Shown here piece by piece: positions 8,728-17,113 of a stretch of DNA of 36,100 nucleotides (positions are counted from its first letter, which is position 1; each line of letters starts with the position of its first letter). This stretch comes from a virus. A program made the position numbers and the translations under genes. Where the stretch lies: positions 1 to 36,100 of the IMG/VR virus record IMGVR_UViG_3300009164_002647. The stretch is one strand, 5' to 3'. The notes beneath the pieces are model-generated. The model made no database searches, was not told the origin of the DNA, and was given only the letters and a program-made list of their open reading frames with translations.

Positions 8728-9805
8728 ATTTAAAGAATTAAAAATTATTCACTTAGAAATTACCAATAACTGTCAAGCAAAATGTCCTATGTGTTCTAGA
8801 AATTTTCATAGCGGATTACAAAATCCACTATTAAAATTAAATGGATGGACCTTATCTGATTTTAAAAAAATTATGTCAGTTGAAGTTCTTAATACGATTG
8901 AATTTATTTACTTTTGTGGAAATTTTGGTGATCCTATTTTAAACAATGATCTCATAAAAATGTGCGAGTATGTTAAGTCTATAAATCCAAATTTAACTAT
9001 CTCAATACATACTAATGGTGGAGCTAGAAAAGCATCTTGGTGGAAAGAACTATTCCATGCCTTACCTAAAAATCATAACATTCATTTTGCTATAGATGGA
9101 TTGGAAGATACACATCATCTATATAGAGTAGGAACAACATATAATGATGTTATTGAAAATGCTTCATCTTTTATTAATGAGGGAGGTATAGCAGAATGGA
9201 CTTTTTTAAAATTCAAACATAACGAACATCAAGTAGAAGAATGTAGATCAATAGCTAAATCTTTAGGATTTAAAAAATTTGCCTTAAAAAATAGTTCTAG
9301 ATTTTTAGGAGATCCAAAATTTAAAGTTTTAGATAAAAATGGTAATATTACACATTTTATTGAACCACCAAGTGAATCGCCATTGTCTCTTATTACTACA
9401 GATATAATTAATTCTTATAAAGAATTAGTTCAAGAAGCTGATATACAATGTATAGTTAAAGAAAAAAAAGAAATTTATATTGATGCTCATAAAAAACTTA
9501 TGCCATGCTGTTGGGTGTCTTCAATTCCGTCAACATACAATGAACCAACTGGTGTTATTCCTGAATTTCTTGATAAGGAAATGAAAGATCAATATGCAAA
9601 TCTCATAAAGGACTTAAAAGGAGAGAAGTTTTTAGATGCTAGATTAGGTATAAGGAAAATAATTGATACAGAAGAATGGCAGAATGTTTGGAAAAAATAT
9701 TGGAATGAGGAAAAGATGATTACGTGTGCTAGAATATGTGGAAAGTTTAAAGAAGTTACAATTTCTCAGCCCAATGATCAATTTATAGAGACTGATTTTT
9801 ATTAA
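8720..9805 (+). CDS. Radical SAM protein with C-terminal SPASM-like domain (family C)
   Basis: The cluster motif is C18-x3-C22-x2-C25 (NNCQAKCPMC). The usual GGEP motif is altered to CGNFGDP, so the SAM-binding loop differs from the other families. The C-terminal half has PCCWVSS and, near the end, C-x3-C-GKF, typical ligands for an auxiliary iron-sulfur cluster. Its close paralogue lies tail to tail on the minus strand (9783-10844), with the cluster cysteines at exactly the same residue numbers. The 3' ends of the two genes overlap by 23 bases. A 56-base stretch (9215-9270) matches the partner gene at 53 of 56 positions in inverted orientation, indicating a recent duplication or conversion. 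Confidence 0.9.
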   Translation: MFKFKELKIIHLEITNNCQAKCPMCSRNFHSGLQNPLLKLNGWTLSDFKKIMSVEVLNTIEFIYFCGNFGDPILNNDLIKMCEYVKSINPNLTISIHTNGGARKASWWKELFHALPKNHNIHFAIDGLEDTHHLYRVGTTYNDVIENASSFINEGGIAEWTFLKFKHNEHQVEECRSIAKSLGFKKFALKNSSRFLGDPKFKVLDKNGNITHFIEPPSESPLSLITTDIINSYKELVQEADIQCIVKEKKEIYIDAHKKLMPCCWVSSIPSTYNEPTGVIPEFLDKEMKDQYANLIKDLKGEKFLDARLGIRKIIDTEEWQNVWKKYWNEEKMITCARICGKFKEVTISQPNDQFIETDFY

Positions 9806-10844
9806 ATGTTAGTATAGTTTCTTTAATACTATTATTATTATTAAATTTTCCACAGATAATCGAACAAATTGGATTTTTCCCAGAATTCATTGATTTGTTC
9901 CAAGAATTTTTTATTTTTGTAAAAGTAGTTGATTGTATTATATCTTTTATGTCATTTTTATGTAGATCAATTTCGTCTTTATTAATTGACTGGTTAGCAT
10001 GTTTAACCCAGTCATATCCCTTAGGTAAAAAATCATCTGGAATTTGCATTAATCCAGCAGTATGACAACATGGATATACTAGCCCTTCAGCAGATATGTA
10101 TATATGACTAATCTGTATTGAGAAGCAATCTATGTTAGTTAAATTTAAATAATTTTCAACTGAGATCATATCATTGAAATCTAAATTAAATCCAGAGTAA
10201 GTATAATCTGGATTTGTACTATTCTCTACTTTATTTTTTTTATTTTGTGGTTGATTTATTAAATTTCTATGAGATTTTTTTATAAAGAAATTATTGAATC
10301 CTAAGGATTTAGATATTGATCTACATTCTTCTATTTGATGTTCGTTATGTTTAAATGGTATAAATTGCCATTCTGCCATTGCTCCGGTTGAAATATAAGA
10401 TTTTATATTTTCTATCAGTAAATTCCATTTAACATTTATTCTATATATATGATTTGTATCTTCTAATCCATCAACTGCAAATATTACCTTGCCGTTTAAT
10501 TTTAAAAGATTTCCAATATCGATCCACCAAGAAGTATCTTGTACTCCGCCGTTAGTACATATGTCAATAGATATATCTGGATTATGTGTTAAAAACCATT
10601 TAATAATCTCTGGTAATTCTTTGTTCATGGCAGGTTCTCCCATTACTCCAACAAATGAGAGACAACGTAAATTCTTAACAAATTCTTTCGATAGTCGTTC
10701 TTCAAAAAACTTTTTTGTTAAATTTACTTGTTTAAAAAAAGAAAGATCACCATTTCTACTTTCTCTTAGACAATGTGGACATCTTGCATTACATCTAGAT
10801 GATGCTTCTATTTCTATTTTCTGTATATCGGAATTATAAAACAT
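9783..10844 (-). CDS. Radical SAM protein with C-terminal SPASM-like domain (family C)
   Basis: The cluster motif is C18-x3-C22-x2-C25 (SRCNARCPHC) when translation starts at the ATG at 10844. An upstream ATG at 10865 would add seven residues, but the 10844 start places the cysteines exactly as in the paralogue at 8720, so I prefer it. The SAM-binding loop reads GVMGEP. The C-terminal part has PCCHTAG and C-x3-C-GKF for an auxiliary cluster. It follows the hydroxylase-like gene 10834-11517 in a two-gene minus-strand operon, overlapping it by 11 bases. It shares long aligned segments with the 8720 product (FAVDGLEDT, FKHNEHQ, EECRSI). Confidence 0.88.
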   Translation of the reverse strand: MFYNSDIQKIEIEASSRCNARCPHCLRESRNGDLSFFKQVNLTKKFFEERLSKEFVKNLRCLSFVGVMGEPAMNKELPEIIKWFLTHNPDISIDICTNGGVQDTSWWIDIGNLLKLNGKVIFAVDGLEDTNHIYRINVKWNLLIENIKSYISTGAMAEWQFIPFKHNEHQIEECRSISKSLGFNNFFIKKSHRNLINQPQNKKNKVENSTNPDYTYSGFNLDFNDMISVENYLNLTNIDCFSIQISHIYISAEGLVYPCCHTAGLMQIPDDFLPKGYDWVKHANQSINKDEIDLHKNDIKDIIQSTTFTKIKNSWNKSMNSGKNPICSIICGKFNNNNSIKETILTFNKNQSL

Positions 10845-11517
10845 TGTATTCTTCAAAAATAACATTAAATTTTTTATCTTTTAATTTTTTTATATAAGGA
10901 TTTAAAACTGATATATTATCACAATTAATTAGCACTTCTTTTGAATTTATTTTTTCAAAACCAGTTATTAATCCTTTTTTAATAGATCTATTAAAAAATT
11001 TCATTAGTATTAAATATGCTTCATGTTTCCAATCAAATTCATCACTTTCAATTGATAGTATATATCCCGGAGATTTAAATTTAGGTAGCAATACTCTTAC
11101 ATTTAAATGTATTCTGTCTCTACTGCCAAAATTTGATGCCACATGTGTAAAACTAGTATCCATGTGATATATGGTTCCGTTGACTGGAATATGATAATTC
11201 TTATTATTATCAAAATCTATTAATAAGCAATATGGATTAGTAGTTATTGCTAAATGTAAACGATCGTCTGGATCACTGTGTGCTATATACGATTCTCCGG
11301 GAGAAAGTTTTAATAATCGTGCTTCACCGATATTACCTAGAGAATTTAACAAATCTCCCAAAGGCGAGTTTTGAAATTCGCTTTTAATATTGTAAGGACC
11401 ACTTAATAATTTACCATCTGTTTCATTTAAAATTATACTACTGTTAAACAGTCCTATATCTTTAACTTGTTGAATTATTGGAACAATATCAACTTTTGTA
11501 TCTAACTTGGTAATCAT
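10834..11517 (-). CDS. Fe(II)/2-oxoglutarate oxygenase, aspartyl/asparaginyl hydroxylase-like
   Basis: The iron-binding facial triad is H80-x-D82 (YIAHSDPDD) and H125 (FTHVASN), and R135 lies exactly ten residues after the distal histidine, the expected position for the 2-oxoglutarate carboxylate anchor. Both elements match the gene at 2647 although overall similarity is low. The C-terminal ~60 residues add a small alpha/beta tail not needed for the fold. It is the first gene of a minus-strand pair with the radical-SAM gene at 9783. The start codon is only four bases from a TAAATA motif and no Shine-Dalgarno sequence is seen. Confidence 0.75.
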   Translation of the reverse strand: MITKLDTKVDIVPIIQQVKDIGLFNSSIILNETDGKLLSGPYNIKSEFQNSPLGDLLNSLGNIGEARLLKLSPGESYIAHSDPDDRLHLAITTNPYCLLIDFDNNKNYHIPVNGTIYHMDTSFTHVASNFGSRDRIHLNVRVLLPKFKSPGYILSIESDEFDWKHEAYLILMKFFNRSIKKGLITGFEKINSKEVLINCDNISVLNPYIKKLKDKKFNVIFEEYNVL

Positions 11518-11556
11518 GAAATATTTATTTGAATATTATTACTGGGTAAATATTCC
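11518..11556. promoter_or_regulatory. Divergent intergenic region with TAAATA motifs facing both ways
   Basis: These 39 bases separate two divergently transcribed blocks. On the minus strand AATAAATA (11522-11529) lies four bases before the ATG at 11517. On the plus strand GGTAAATA (11545-11552) lies four bases before the ATG at 11557. TATAAATA is the T4-type late-promoter consensus. If used with T4 geometry (start about six bases past the motif), transcription would begin at or next to each ATG, giving leaderless or nearly leaderless messages. No Shine-Dalgarno sequence is present on either side. In DNA this AT-rich such motifs also arise by chance. Confidence 0.4.
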
Positions 11557-12414
11557 ATGGGTAGGAAAAAAATAGCATGTATTTATGATACTTCTGAACT
11601 AGAAGTTGATAGACCTCAACCCTTAACGGATTCTAAGATAGAAGAGTTAATAAACAATATTATTTCTAAAAAAATGAAACATGATATAACTGATCAAATA
11701 TATGAAGATTTTAAAATAGAAATGTGTAATTGGTTAAAAAAATCTACATTAAATAACTTAGTTGGATTAGATACTTTTAATCGAATTGATATTTGTAATG
11801 GTTGTACCCAATTTATTGATTCTATATATATGAGAACAACTCCTCAGGTTTTTTTAGGAGATTACAAATATCATGAAAGATTAAATAAAAATATCCAATA
11901 TAGTGAAACAGGAAAACTAAAAGAAAATAGTCCATTGCTAATTGCTATGCCTTTTCCATTATCTGGTTCCCCACATAGTCAAATGTCTAAAATATTAGAT
12001 GAATGTTTAGAAAAAAATATAGATGTTTATATAGATGGTGCTTGGATAACTTGTTGTAGAGATATTGAATTTAATTTTTCGCATCCAGCAATAAAAGAAG
12101 TTGCTATTAGTCTTAGTAAAGGTTTAGGATTAGGATGGAATAGAATTGGATTAAGATGGACTAAAAATATAGAGCCAGATTCAATTAGTATAATGAATGA
12201 TTTTCATATGAACAATAGAGTATTAGTTATTATAGGATTATATTTTTTAAGGAATTTACCCGTTGATTATCTTTGGAAGATACACGAAAATTCTTATTAT
12301 AAAATTTGTTCAGACTTTAATTTGACCCCAACAAATGCTATACATTTAGCTCTTAAAGATAACAGTCCTGTCGGAATAAGTCCACTTATAAGGTATTTAG
12401 AAAAATATGTATGA
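11557..12414 (+). CDS. Fold-type-I PLP-dependent enzyme (aminotransferase-like), compact
   Basis: The aminotransferase core is visible: ICNGCTQFIDSI (79-90) matches the cofactor phosphate region, VYIDGAWI (157-164) carries D160 that would pair with the pyridine nitrogen, and ISLSKGLGLGWNRIGLRW (184-201) carries K188 as the Schiff-base lysine, with nearby arginines. At 285 aa it is about 100 residues shorter than usual class I/II aminotransferases, with a reduced C-terminal domain, so partner and reaction may be unusual. It opens a plus-strand block and overlaps by 8 bases the PP-loop gene, suggesting that the two act on the same intermediate. The reaction could be transamination or another PLP chemistry. 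Confidence 0.7.
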   Translation: MGRKKIACIYDTSELEVDRPQPLTDSKIEELINNIISKKMKHDITDQIYEDFKIEMCNWLKKSTLNNLVGLDTFNRIDICNGCTQFIDSIYMRTTPQVFLGDYKYHERLNKNIQYSETGKLKENSPLLIAMPFPLSGSPHSQMSKILDECLEKNIDVYIDGAWITCCRDIEFNFSHPAIKEVAISLSKGLGLGWNRIGLRWTKNIEPDSISIMNDFHMNNRVLVIIGLYFLRNLPVDYLWKIHENSYYKICSDFNLTPTNAIHLALKDNSPVGISPLIRYLEKYV

Positions 12415-13132
12415 TAATAACATTGATAATGTAAATATACCATTTTCAAAAAAATGGAACAGTATTGCTATTGGATTAAGTGGCGGAGCAGATAGTGCTT
12501 TATTAGCATACTTATTATGTACACTTGTTGATAAGCAAATGGTACATATTATATCTCACACACGAATGTGGAAAACTCGTCCATGGCAAGGATATGATAG
12601 TATTAATGTTTTTATGTGGTTAACATCTCGATTTCCTAATATTAGATTTGAAAGACATATAAATTTTATAGCACCTGATATAGAATACGGAAATATAGGA
12701 CCTTCTATAACAGATGAATATGGAAAACTAGTTAGTGGAGATAATATACAACAACGAGCCTATGCTGAATATATTTGTCATTATAATAATATTGATGCGT
12801 ATTACAATGCTGTAACAAGAAATCCTAGAAATATAGATTTATTAGGAATGGCCGAGCGAGATATAGAACCTAACGAACAAAATCAACATTTATCAATAAT
12901 GAAACATATGGGAGTGTGGGCGATACACCCATTTAGATTTGTTGAAAAATCTTGGATAGTAAAACAATATAAAGATTATGATATTATGGATCTCTTTGAT
13001 TTAACTAGAAGTTGTGAAGGAGAATTTGAAGGTTTAGATTATAAGACATATAGCGTAGGGGAAAAAATTCCAGAATGTAGAGTTTGTTTTTGGTGTAAAG
13101 AACGTGAGTGGGCAATTGAACAAAATAAGTAA
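12407..13132 (+). CDS. PP-loop ATP pyrophosphatase, QueC/ExsB-like
   Basis: S25-G-G-A-D-S30 is the PP-loop that binds ATP pyrophosphate in adenylating enzymes. Near the C-terminus a cysteine in RSCEGEFEG is followed about 22 residues later by CRVCFWC, the same C...C-x2-C-x2-C arrangement as the zinc site of QueC (7-cyano-7-deazaguanine synthase), although the first spacing is longer. QueC converts a carboxylate to an amide and then a nitrile using ATP and ammonia. No QueD, QueE or FolE partner is evident in the window, so the substrate may be different. The gene is coupled to the PLP gene upstream and overlaps the next radical-SAM gene by 29 bases. Confidence 0.75.
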   Translation: MYDNNIDNVNIPFSKKWNSIAIGLSGGADSALLAYLLCTLVDKQMVHIISHTRMWKTRPWQGYDSINVFMWLTSRFPNIRFERHINFIAPDIEYGNIGPSITDEYGKLVSGDNIQQRAYAEYICHYNNIDAYYNAVTRNPRNIDLLGMAERDIEPNEQNQHLSIMKHMGVWAIHPFRFVEKSWIVKQYKDYDIMDLFDLTRSCEGEFEGLDYKTYSVGEKIPECRVCFWCKEREWAIEQNK

Positions 13133-14384
13133 AACTTTTTGTATGCATCCTTTTACAGGATTAGCAACAAGAGGCGACGGTGCTATACTAGCATGTTGTC
13201 GAAGCCAACCTATTGGGTGGATACAAGATAATTCTTTAGAAGACATTTGGAATAATGATACTATAAGAAGTATTCGACATAAAGTATTAAATGATGAAAG
13301 ACCTAATGAATGTTCTGCTTGTTTTAATTTAGAAGATCAAAATGTAGAAAGTTTACGACAACGACATATAAAAAATAATATTCCTGAATCTCGGGTTAAT
13401 CTTTATCCAAATGCTTTGTTAAAGTTAGAAGATGATTTTTCTATGCCTTTTGAGATCCCTACAATGGAAATTAAACTTAATAATCTCTGTAATTTAAAAT
13501 GTAAAATGTGTCATCCATTAGATAGTACTAGTTGGAATGATTGGAATCAAGTAGAATCTTTTTATAAAGACGAAGACAACTTTATGGTCGAAGCAATCAA
13601 TAATCTTAACCTCAAGAAAAAACCGTATTTAGATTTTTTTGATGATAACCCTAATTGGTGGAATAGTTTTGAAAAAATAATACCATATTTTCAAAGGGCA
13701 GAGTTTGCAGGTGGGGAGCCGTTAATGGATCCACAACATTATCGTATTTTAGACATGTTAGCACCATACGGTCATCAGATTGAAATCAAGTATGCTACTA
13801 ATATGAGTGTATTAGGAATAAAAGGTGGAAGATCAGTTTGGGACTATTGGCCTAAATTTAAAAGCGTTGCAGTAAATGTTAGTATAGACGGTATAGGTGA
13901 ATCATACGAACATATTAGAAGTAATGCTAACTGGAATATTATGGTAGAAAATATTAAACATATACAAACCATACCTAATATTACTCGTATCGTAGGTGCA
14001 GTATGTGTTCAAGCCGGAAATATAATGATATTAGACGAAATGATTGAATATTTTCTTGACGATTTAGGAATAGTATTCTACAACAATCATTGTGAGTATC
14101 CAAATCTATTATCAGCACAAGTCATTCCATATGATTTAAAAATAAAGGCTATAGAAAAATTAGAAGCAATTAAACCGAAACTTAAAGAGTTTAAATTGAT
14201 TAAAGAAAAACCAATATTGTTAGATATAACTACAAAATTAATCAACGGAAATATTAACTATCTTAAATCTAGAGATCAAAGTCATTTATGGAAAAAATAT
14301 TTAGAATTTAATAAAAAATTAGATGCAGTTAGGAATCAAAAATCTATCACAGATATTGTTCCGGAATTTTTAGATTATGTATAA
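13104..14384 (+). CDS. Radical SAM protein with N-terminal twitch/SPASM-like domain (family B)
   Basis: The chain starts at a GTG (13104) inside the previous gene. An N-terminal auxiliary module is marked by C13 (FCMHPFTGLAT), C31-C32 (ACCRSQ) and C70-x2-C73. The radical-SAM motif follows at C129-x3-C133-x2-C136 (LCNLKCKMC), then FAGGEPLMDP. Putting the auxiliary cluster before the core is the reverse of the order in family A. The last ~150 residues are cysteine-poor and end in IVPEFLDYV, resembling the truncated gene at the left edge. It overlaps the following family A gene by 8 bases, so an A/B pair is made together, as also happens at 16112-18495 (minus). Confidence 0.88.
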   Translation: MSGQLNKISKTFCMHPFTGLATRGDGAILACCRSQPIGWIQDNSLEDIWNNDTIRSIRHKVLNDERPNECSACFNLEDQNVESLRQRHIKNNIPESRVNLYPNALLKLEDDFSMPFEIPTMEIKLNNLCNLKCKMCHPLDSTSWNDWNQVESFYKDEDNFMVEAINNLNLKKKPYLDFFDDNPNWWNSFEKIIPYFQRAEFAGGEPLMDPQHYRILDMLAPYGHQIEIKYATNMSVLGIKGGRSVWDYWPKFKSVAVNVSIDGIGESYEHIRSNANWNIMVENIKHIQTIPNITRIVGAVCVQAGNIMILDEMIEYFLDDLGIVFYNNHCEYPNLLSAQVIPYDLKIKAIEKLEAIKPKLKEFKLIKEKPILLDITTKLINGNINYLKSRDQSHLWKKYLEFNKKLDAVRNQKSITDIVPEFLDYV

Positions 14385-15273
14385 AATAAATTCTAAGTGG
14401 AAGCATCAAGACTCTATTAAAATAGAATGGAATCTAGGTAAACGCTGTAATCTAGATTGCGGTTATTGTCCAGAATATATACACGATAACCACAGTCCAC
14501 ATACAGACATAGAAGTACTTAAACATACTGTGGCGGTTTTAAACGCATTAGAGAAGCCTGTACGTCTAAGTCTTACAGGAGGCGAGCCTAGCGTACATCC
14601 TCAGATAGAAGAGCTTCTAGAGTCTATAAATGCTGCCAATAATATAGTGTGGTTAAGTATGACCACTAATGCTACACGCACAGGAAAGTGGTATGTAGAT
14701 CAATCAAAATATGTAGATCAATATGTATTCAGTCTCCATTATGAAAAAAACAGTAAAACATCACTCGAACATATTATAGCATTTCATTCTGCCAAAACCG
14801 ATACAAAAATTCTAGTCCATATTATGGCACATCACAAATATATGCAAGAAGTAAAAGGTGGAGTTTTTAGTTGTAAGGCATTTGAAATTCCATATGTTAT
14901 TAGGCGGATACGATGGACAGAAGGTAATCATGATCTATTTGATGACATGAGATACGATTATCATGATTTAGAATGGATTAAACAATCTACTAAAACCGCA
15001 GAACCAAACTGTATAATCGACAATGATGAATTGTTACATGCTAATGATGTAATTAAATCACATATGAATCAATTCAATGGGTGGTCATGTAATGCGGGAA
15101 TAGAAAGTTTAATGATTAACTGGGACGGCGAGGTCCATAGAGCAACATGTCGTGTAGGGGGGTCTTTAGGAAATATCTATAATAGAACTTTTATAGTTCC
15201 TAAAGATACTATTACATGTACAAGGAATTGGTGTACCTGTGAAGCCGATATACCGCTAACTAAATGGAAATAA
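14377..15273 (+). CDS. Radical SAM/SPASM-like protein (family A)
   Basis: The cluster motif is C24-x3-C28-x2-C31 (RCNLDCGYC), followed by TGGEPSVHPQIEELL. The C-terminal auxiliary module reads NGWSCNAG, then ATCRVGG, then C-x4-C-x-C near the end, with the terminal TKWK typical of this family. It is the shortest family A member (298 aa). Part of the gene is richer in G+C than its surroundings (the line at 14581 is 28/60), which may reflect a different history from the neighbouring very AT-rich copies. It begins 8 bases before the family B gene ends, and the SGNH-like gene starts 5 bases after it stops. Confidence 0.9.
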   Translation: MYKINSKWKHQDSIKIEWNLGKRCNLDCGYCPEYIHDNHSPHTDIEVLKHTVAVLNALEKPVRLSLTGGEPSVHPQIEELLESINAANNIVWLSMTTNATRTGKWYVDQSKYVDQYVFSLHYEKNSKTSLEHIIAFHSAKTDTKILVHIMAHHKYMQEVKGGVFSCKAFEIPYVIRRIRWTEGNHDLFDDMRYDYHDLEWIKQSTKTAEPNCIIDNDELLHANDVIKSHMNQFNGWSCNAGIESLMINWDGEVHRATCRVGGSLGNIYNRTFIVPKDTITCTRNWCTCEADIPLTKWK

Positions 15274-15277
15274 TTAG

Positions 15278-16117
15278 ATGAAGATAACAAATTTAGATCC
15301 TAAGAAGTATAAAAGATTTTTTGCGTTTGGTTGTAGTTATACAAATTACATATGGCCAACTTGGGCAGATATTATAGGACAAGATATTGAATTTTATGAA
15401 AATTGGGGTCATCCTGGTGCAGGTAACTATTTTATTTTTAATAGTATAATTGAAGCGGATACTAGATATAATTTTAATTCTGATGATTTAATCATAGTAA
15501 TGTGGTCTACGAAAGAACGTGAGGATAGATATTCTAATGGAAATTGGATCCATGCTACAAATATAGGAATAGAAGAAATATATGGAAAAGAATGGGTTGA
15601 TCGATTTTATATTGATTCTAGGTCTCAATTAATTAGAGATCTTGCTTATATGAAATCTATACCTTTAATTTTAGAACATAAGAATACTAATTGGTCAACT
15701 ATGTCTTGGAATGAGAATATGAATAGTTCTTCTCTTCGACCATTTTTCCATAGATTACAAAGTAAAAAGAAAAAAGACGAAATGATAGATATATGGAAGA
15801 AAAACAGTAAAGACGTATATAATGGTAAAGATATACCAGAAATGATAGACGATAAAGATGTTATAAAATTATATCAAGATGTTTTTGTTAATATGACTAG
15901 CGTATTTGTATGGTTCCGTGATATATACTTGAAAGATCGTAAAGCACCCAACGATGATCTACATCCAATGCCACAGGAAGCATTATCATTTTTAGACTGG
16001 GTTTGGCCAAACAATACAATTAGTAATGAATCTAGAGAATATGTAAAATTTTGGAGTACGAAAATTTTTGATGAAATAGATAACACTAAACCTATCTTTA
16101 AACCTAATCGTTTATAA
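15278..16117 (+). CDS. SGNH hydrolase-like protein with GCS instead of GDS
   Basis: The N-terminal FFAFGCSYTNY matches SGNH block I with Cys replacing the usual Asp before the candidate nucleophile S20. WGHPGAGNY near residue 43 fits the glycine and Asn elements of the next blocks. A late DDLHPMP segment provides the D-x-H pair. The protein is thus a divergent relative of the 4662 product and may be an esterase, acyltransferase or non-catalytic binder. It is the last gene of the plus block that starts at 11557. Its stop overlaps by 6 bases the convergent radical-SAM gene on the minus strand. Confidence 0.65.
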   Translation: MKITNLDPKKYKRFFAFGCSYTNYIWPTWADIIGQDIEFYENWGHPGAGNYFIFNSIIEADTRYNFNSDDLIIVMWSTKEREDRYSNGNWIHATNIGIEEIYGKEWVDRFYIDSRSQLIRDLAYMKSIPLILEHKNTNWSTMSWNENMNSSSLRPFFHRLQSKKKKDEMIDIWKKNSKDVYNGKDIPEMIDDKDVIKLYQDVFVNMTSVFVWFRDIYLKDRKAPNDDLHPMPQEALSFLDWVWPNNTISNESREYVKFWSTKIFDEIDNTKPIFKPNRL

Positions 16118-17113
16118 TTTAGATTTTGTTACATGTGTATCTGGTTGGCAAGTGCAACTATTCATACTACATATACTAGATATATTAATAGGTAATTCTT
16201 GTTTAATAAAATTATCATTTAATATATTATATGATTTTGTTTTTCCAAATAATATCTGACCGCAGCTACCTTTAATATCTCCATTCCAACTTACATATAT
16301 GGCTTCTTGATTAATATTACAATTCCATCCGCGAAAATTAGTATATCCATTATTGATATAAGTTGAATTTCCTGCTTGTATTTTTTTACCATTATCTAAA
16401 GTTGCTATACTTCTAGGGTATCTAATATTATAATTAGTTAATAATTTAATATTTTTAGAAAACCAAAAAAGATTAGGTAATCTTTTTAATTCTTTTTCTA
16501 GATATATGAGTTGAGAATTGTTATATTCTATTTTAACTAATTCTGTATCAACTACTGGTTTTGCTTCGATAAACCAACTATGTTTACTATTATTTTTCAT
16601 GTAATTAATTGCTGCTACACAATCATCCCATTGATTGGGATCCATTAACACTGGAACTGTGACTTTTTTTCCTTGTTCATAAAGTATATCTGCTACTTCT
16701 ATATGATGATCTATATTAGAATCTTTTATATGGAATGACAATACAGCATTATCGATAAATTTACCATAAGTATTCCACCATCGTACAGATCTAGAAGCAT
16801 TTGAAACTACGGATATGTATATATTATCTTTTTTAATTTCTTTTAGGAATATACCAAAGTTTTTCCATAGTGTTGGTTCTCCTCCAGTAATAAAAAAATG
16901 AAAGTTAGTTTTACCTAATTTTTTTGTATATTGATCAAAAAGATGATTAAAGCTATTAACAAGCAAACTAATATTATCAATTGTTGGATGTGTCCTAGCA
17001 TTAGAATCTGGAAAGCAATATCTACAAGAGAAATTACATACGTTATTTACGCCCCATCTTACTTCTAACGTGTTATCTGGTTGTGTTGATTTTATACTTA
17101 CTGGATATGTCAT
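16112..17113 (-). CDS. Radical SAM/SPASM-like protein (family A)
   Basis: The cluster motif is C26-x3-C30-x2-C33 (VCNFSCRYC), followed by TGGEPTLWKNF. The C-terminal auxiliary module reads RGWNCNIN, then GSCGQI, then C-x4-C-x-C near the end. It is most like the plus-strand gene at 7129 (shared TGGEPTLW / LGGEPTLW, LPNLFWF, GSCG). The start codon is in a 4-base overlap with the end of the family B gene upstream (17110-18495), forming a two-gene A/B operon. Confidence 0.9.
   Translation of the reverse strand: MTYPVSIKSTQPDNTLEVRWGVNNVCNFSCRYCFPDSNARTHPTIDNISLLVNSFNHLFDQYTKKLGKTNFHFFITGGEPTLWKNFGIFLKEIKKDNIYISVVSNASRSVRWWNTYGKFIDNAVLSFHIKDSNIDHHIEVADILYEQGKKVTVPVLMDPNQWDDCVAAINYMKNNSKHSWFIEAKPVVDTELVKIEYNNSQLIYLEKELKRLPNLFWFSKNIKLLTNYNIRYPRSIATLDNGKKIQAGNSTYINNGYTNFRGWNCNINQEAIYVSWNGDIKGSCGQILFGKTKSYNILNDNFIKQELPINISSICSMNSCTCQPDTHVTKSKL

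Noticed and set aside
9810-9831. TAGTAT...ATACTA hairpin at the convergent junction as terminator
   Set aside because: The stem has only six mostly A/T pairs, lies inside the minus-strand coding end, and has no T-run.
1709-17113. QueE among the radical-SAM genes
   Set aside because: Family A and B proteins are larger, have auxiliary cysteine modules and lack the compact QueE layout, so a standard 7-deazaguanine pathway is not supported within the window.
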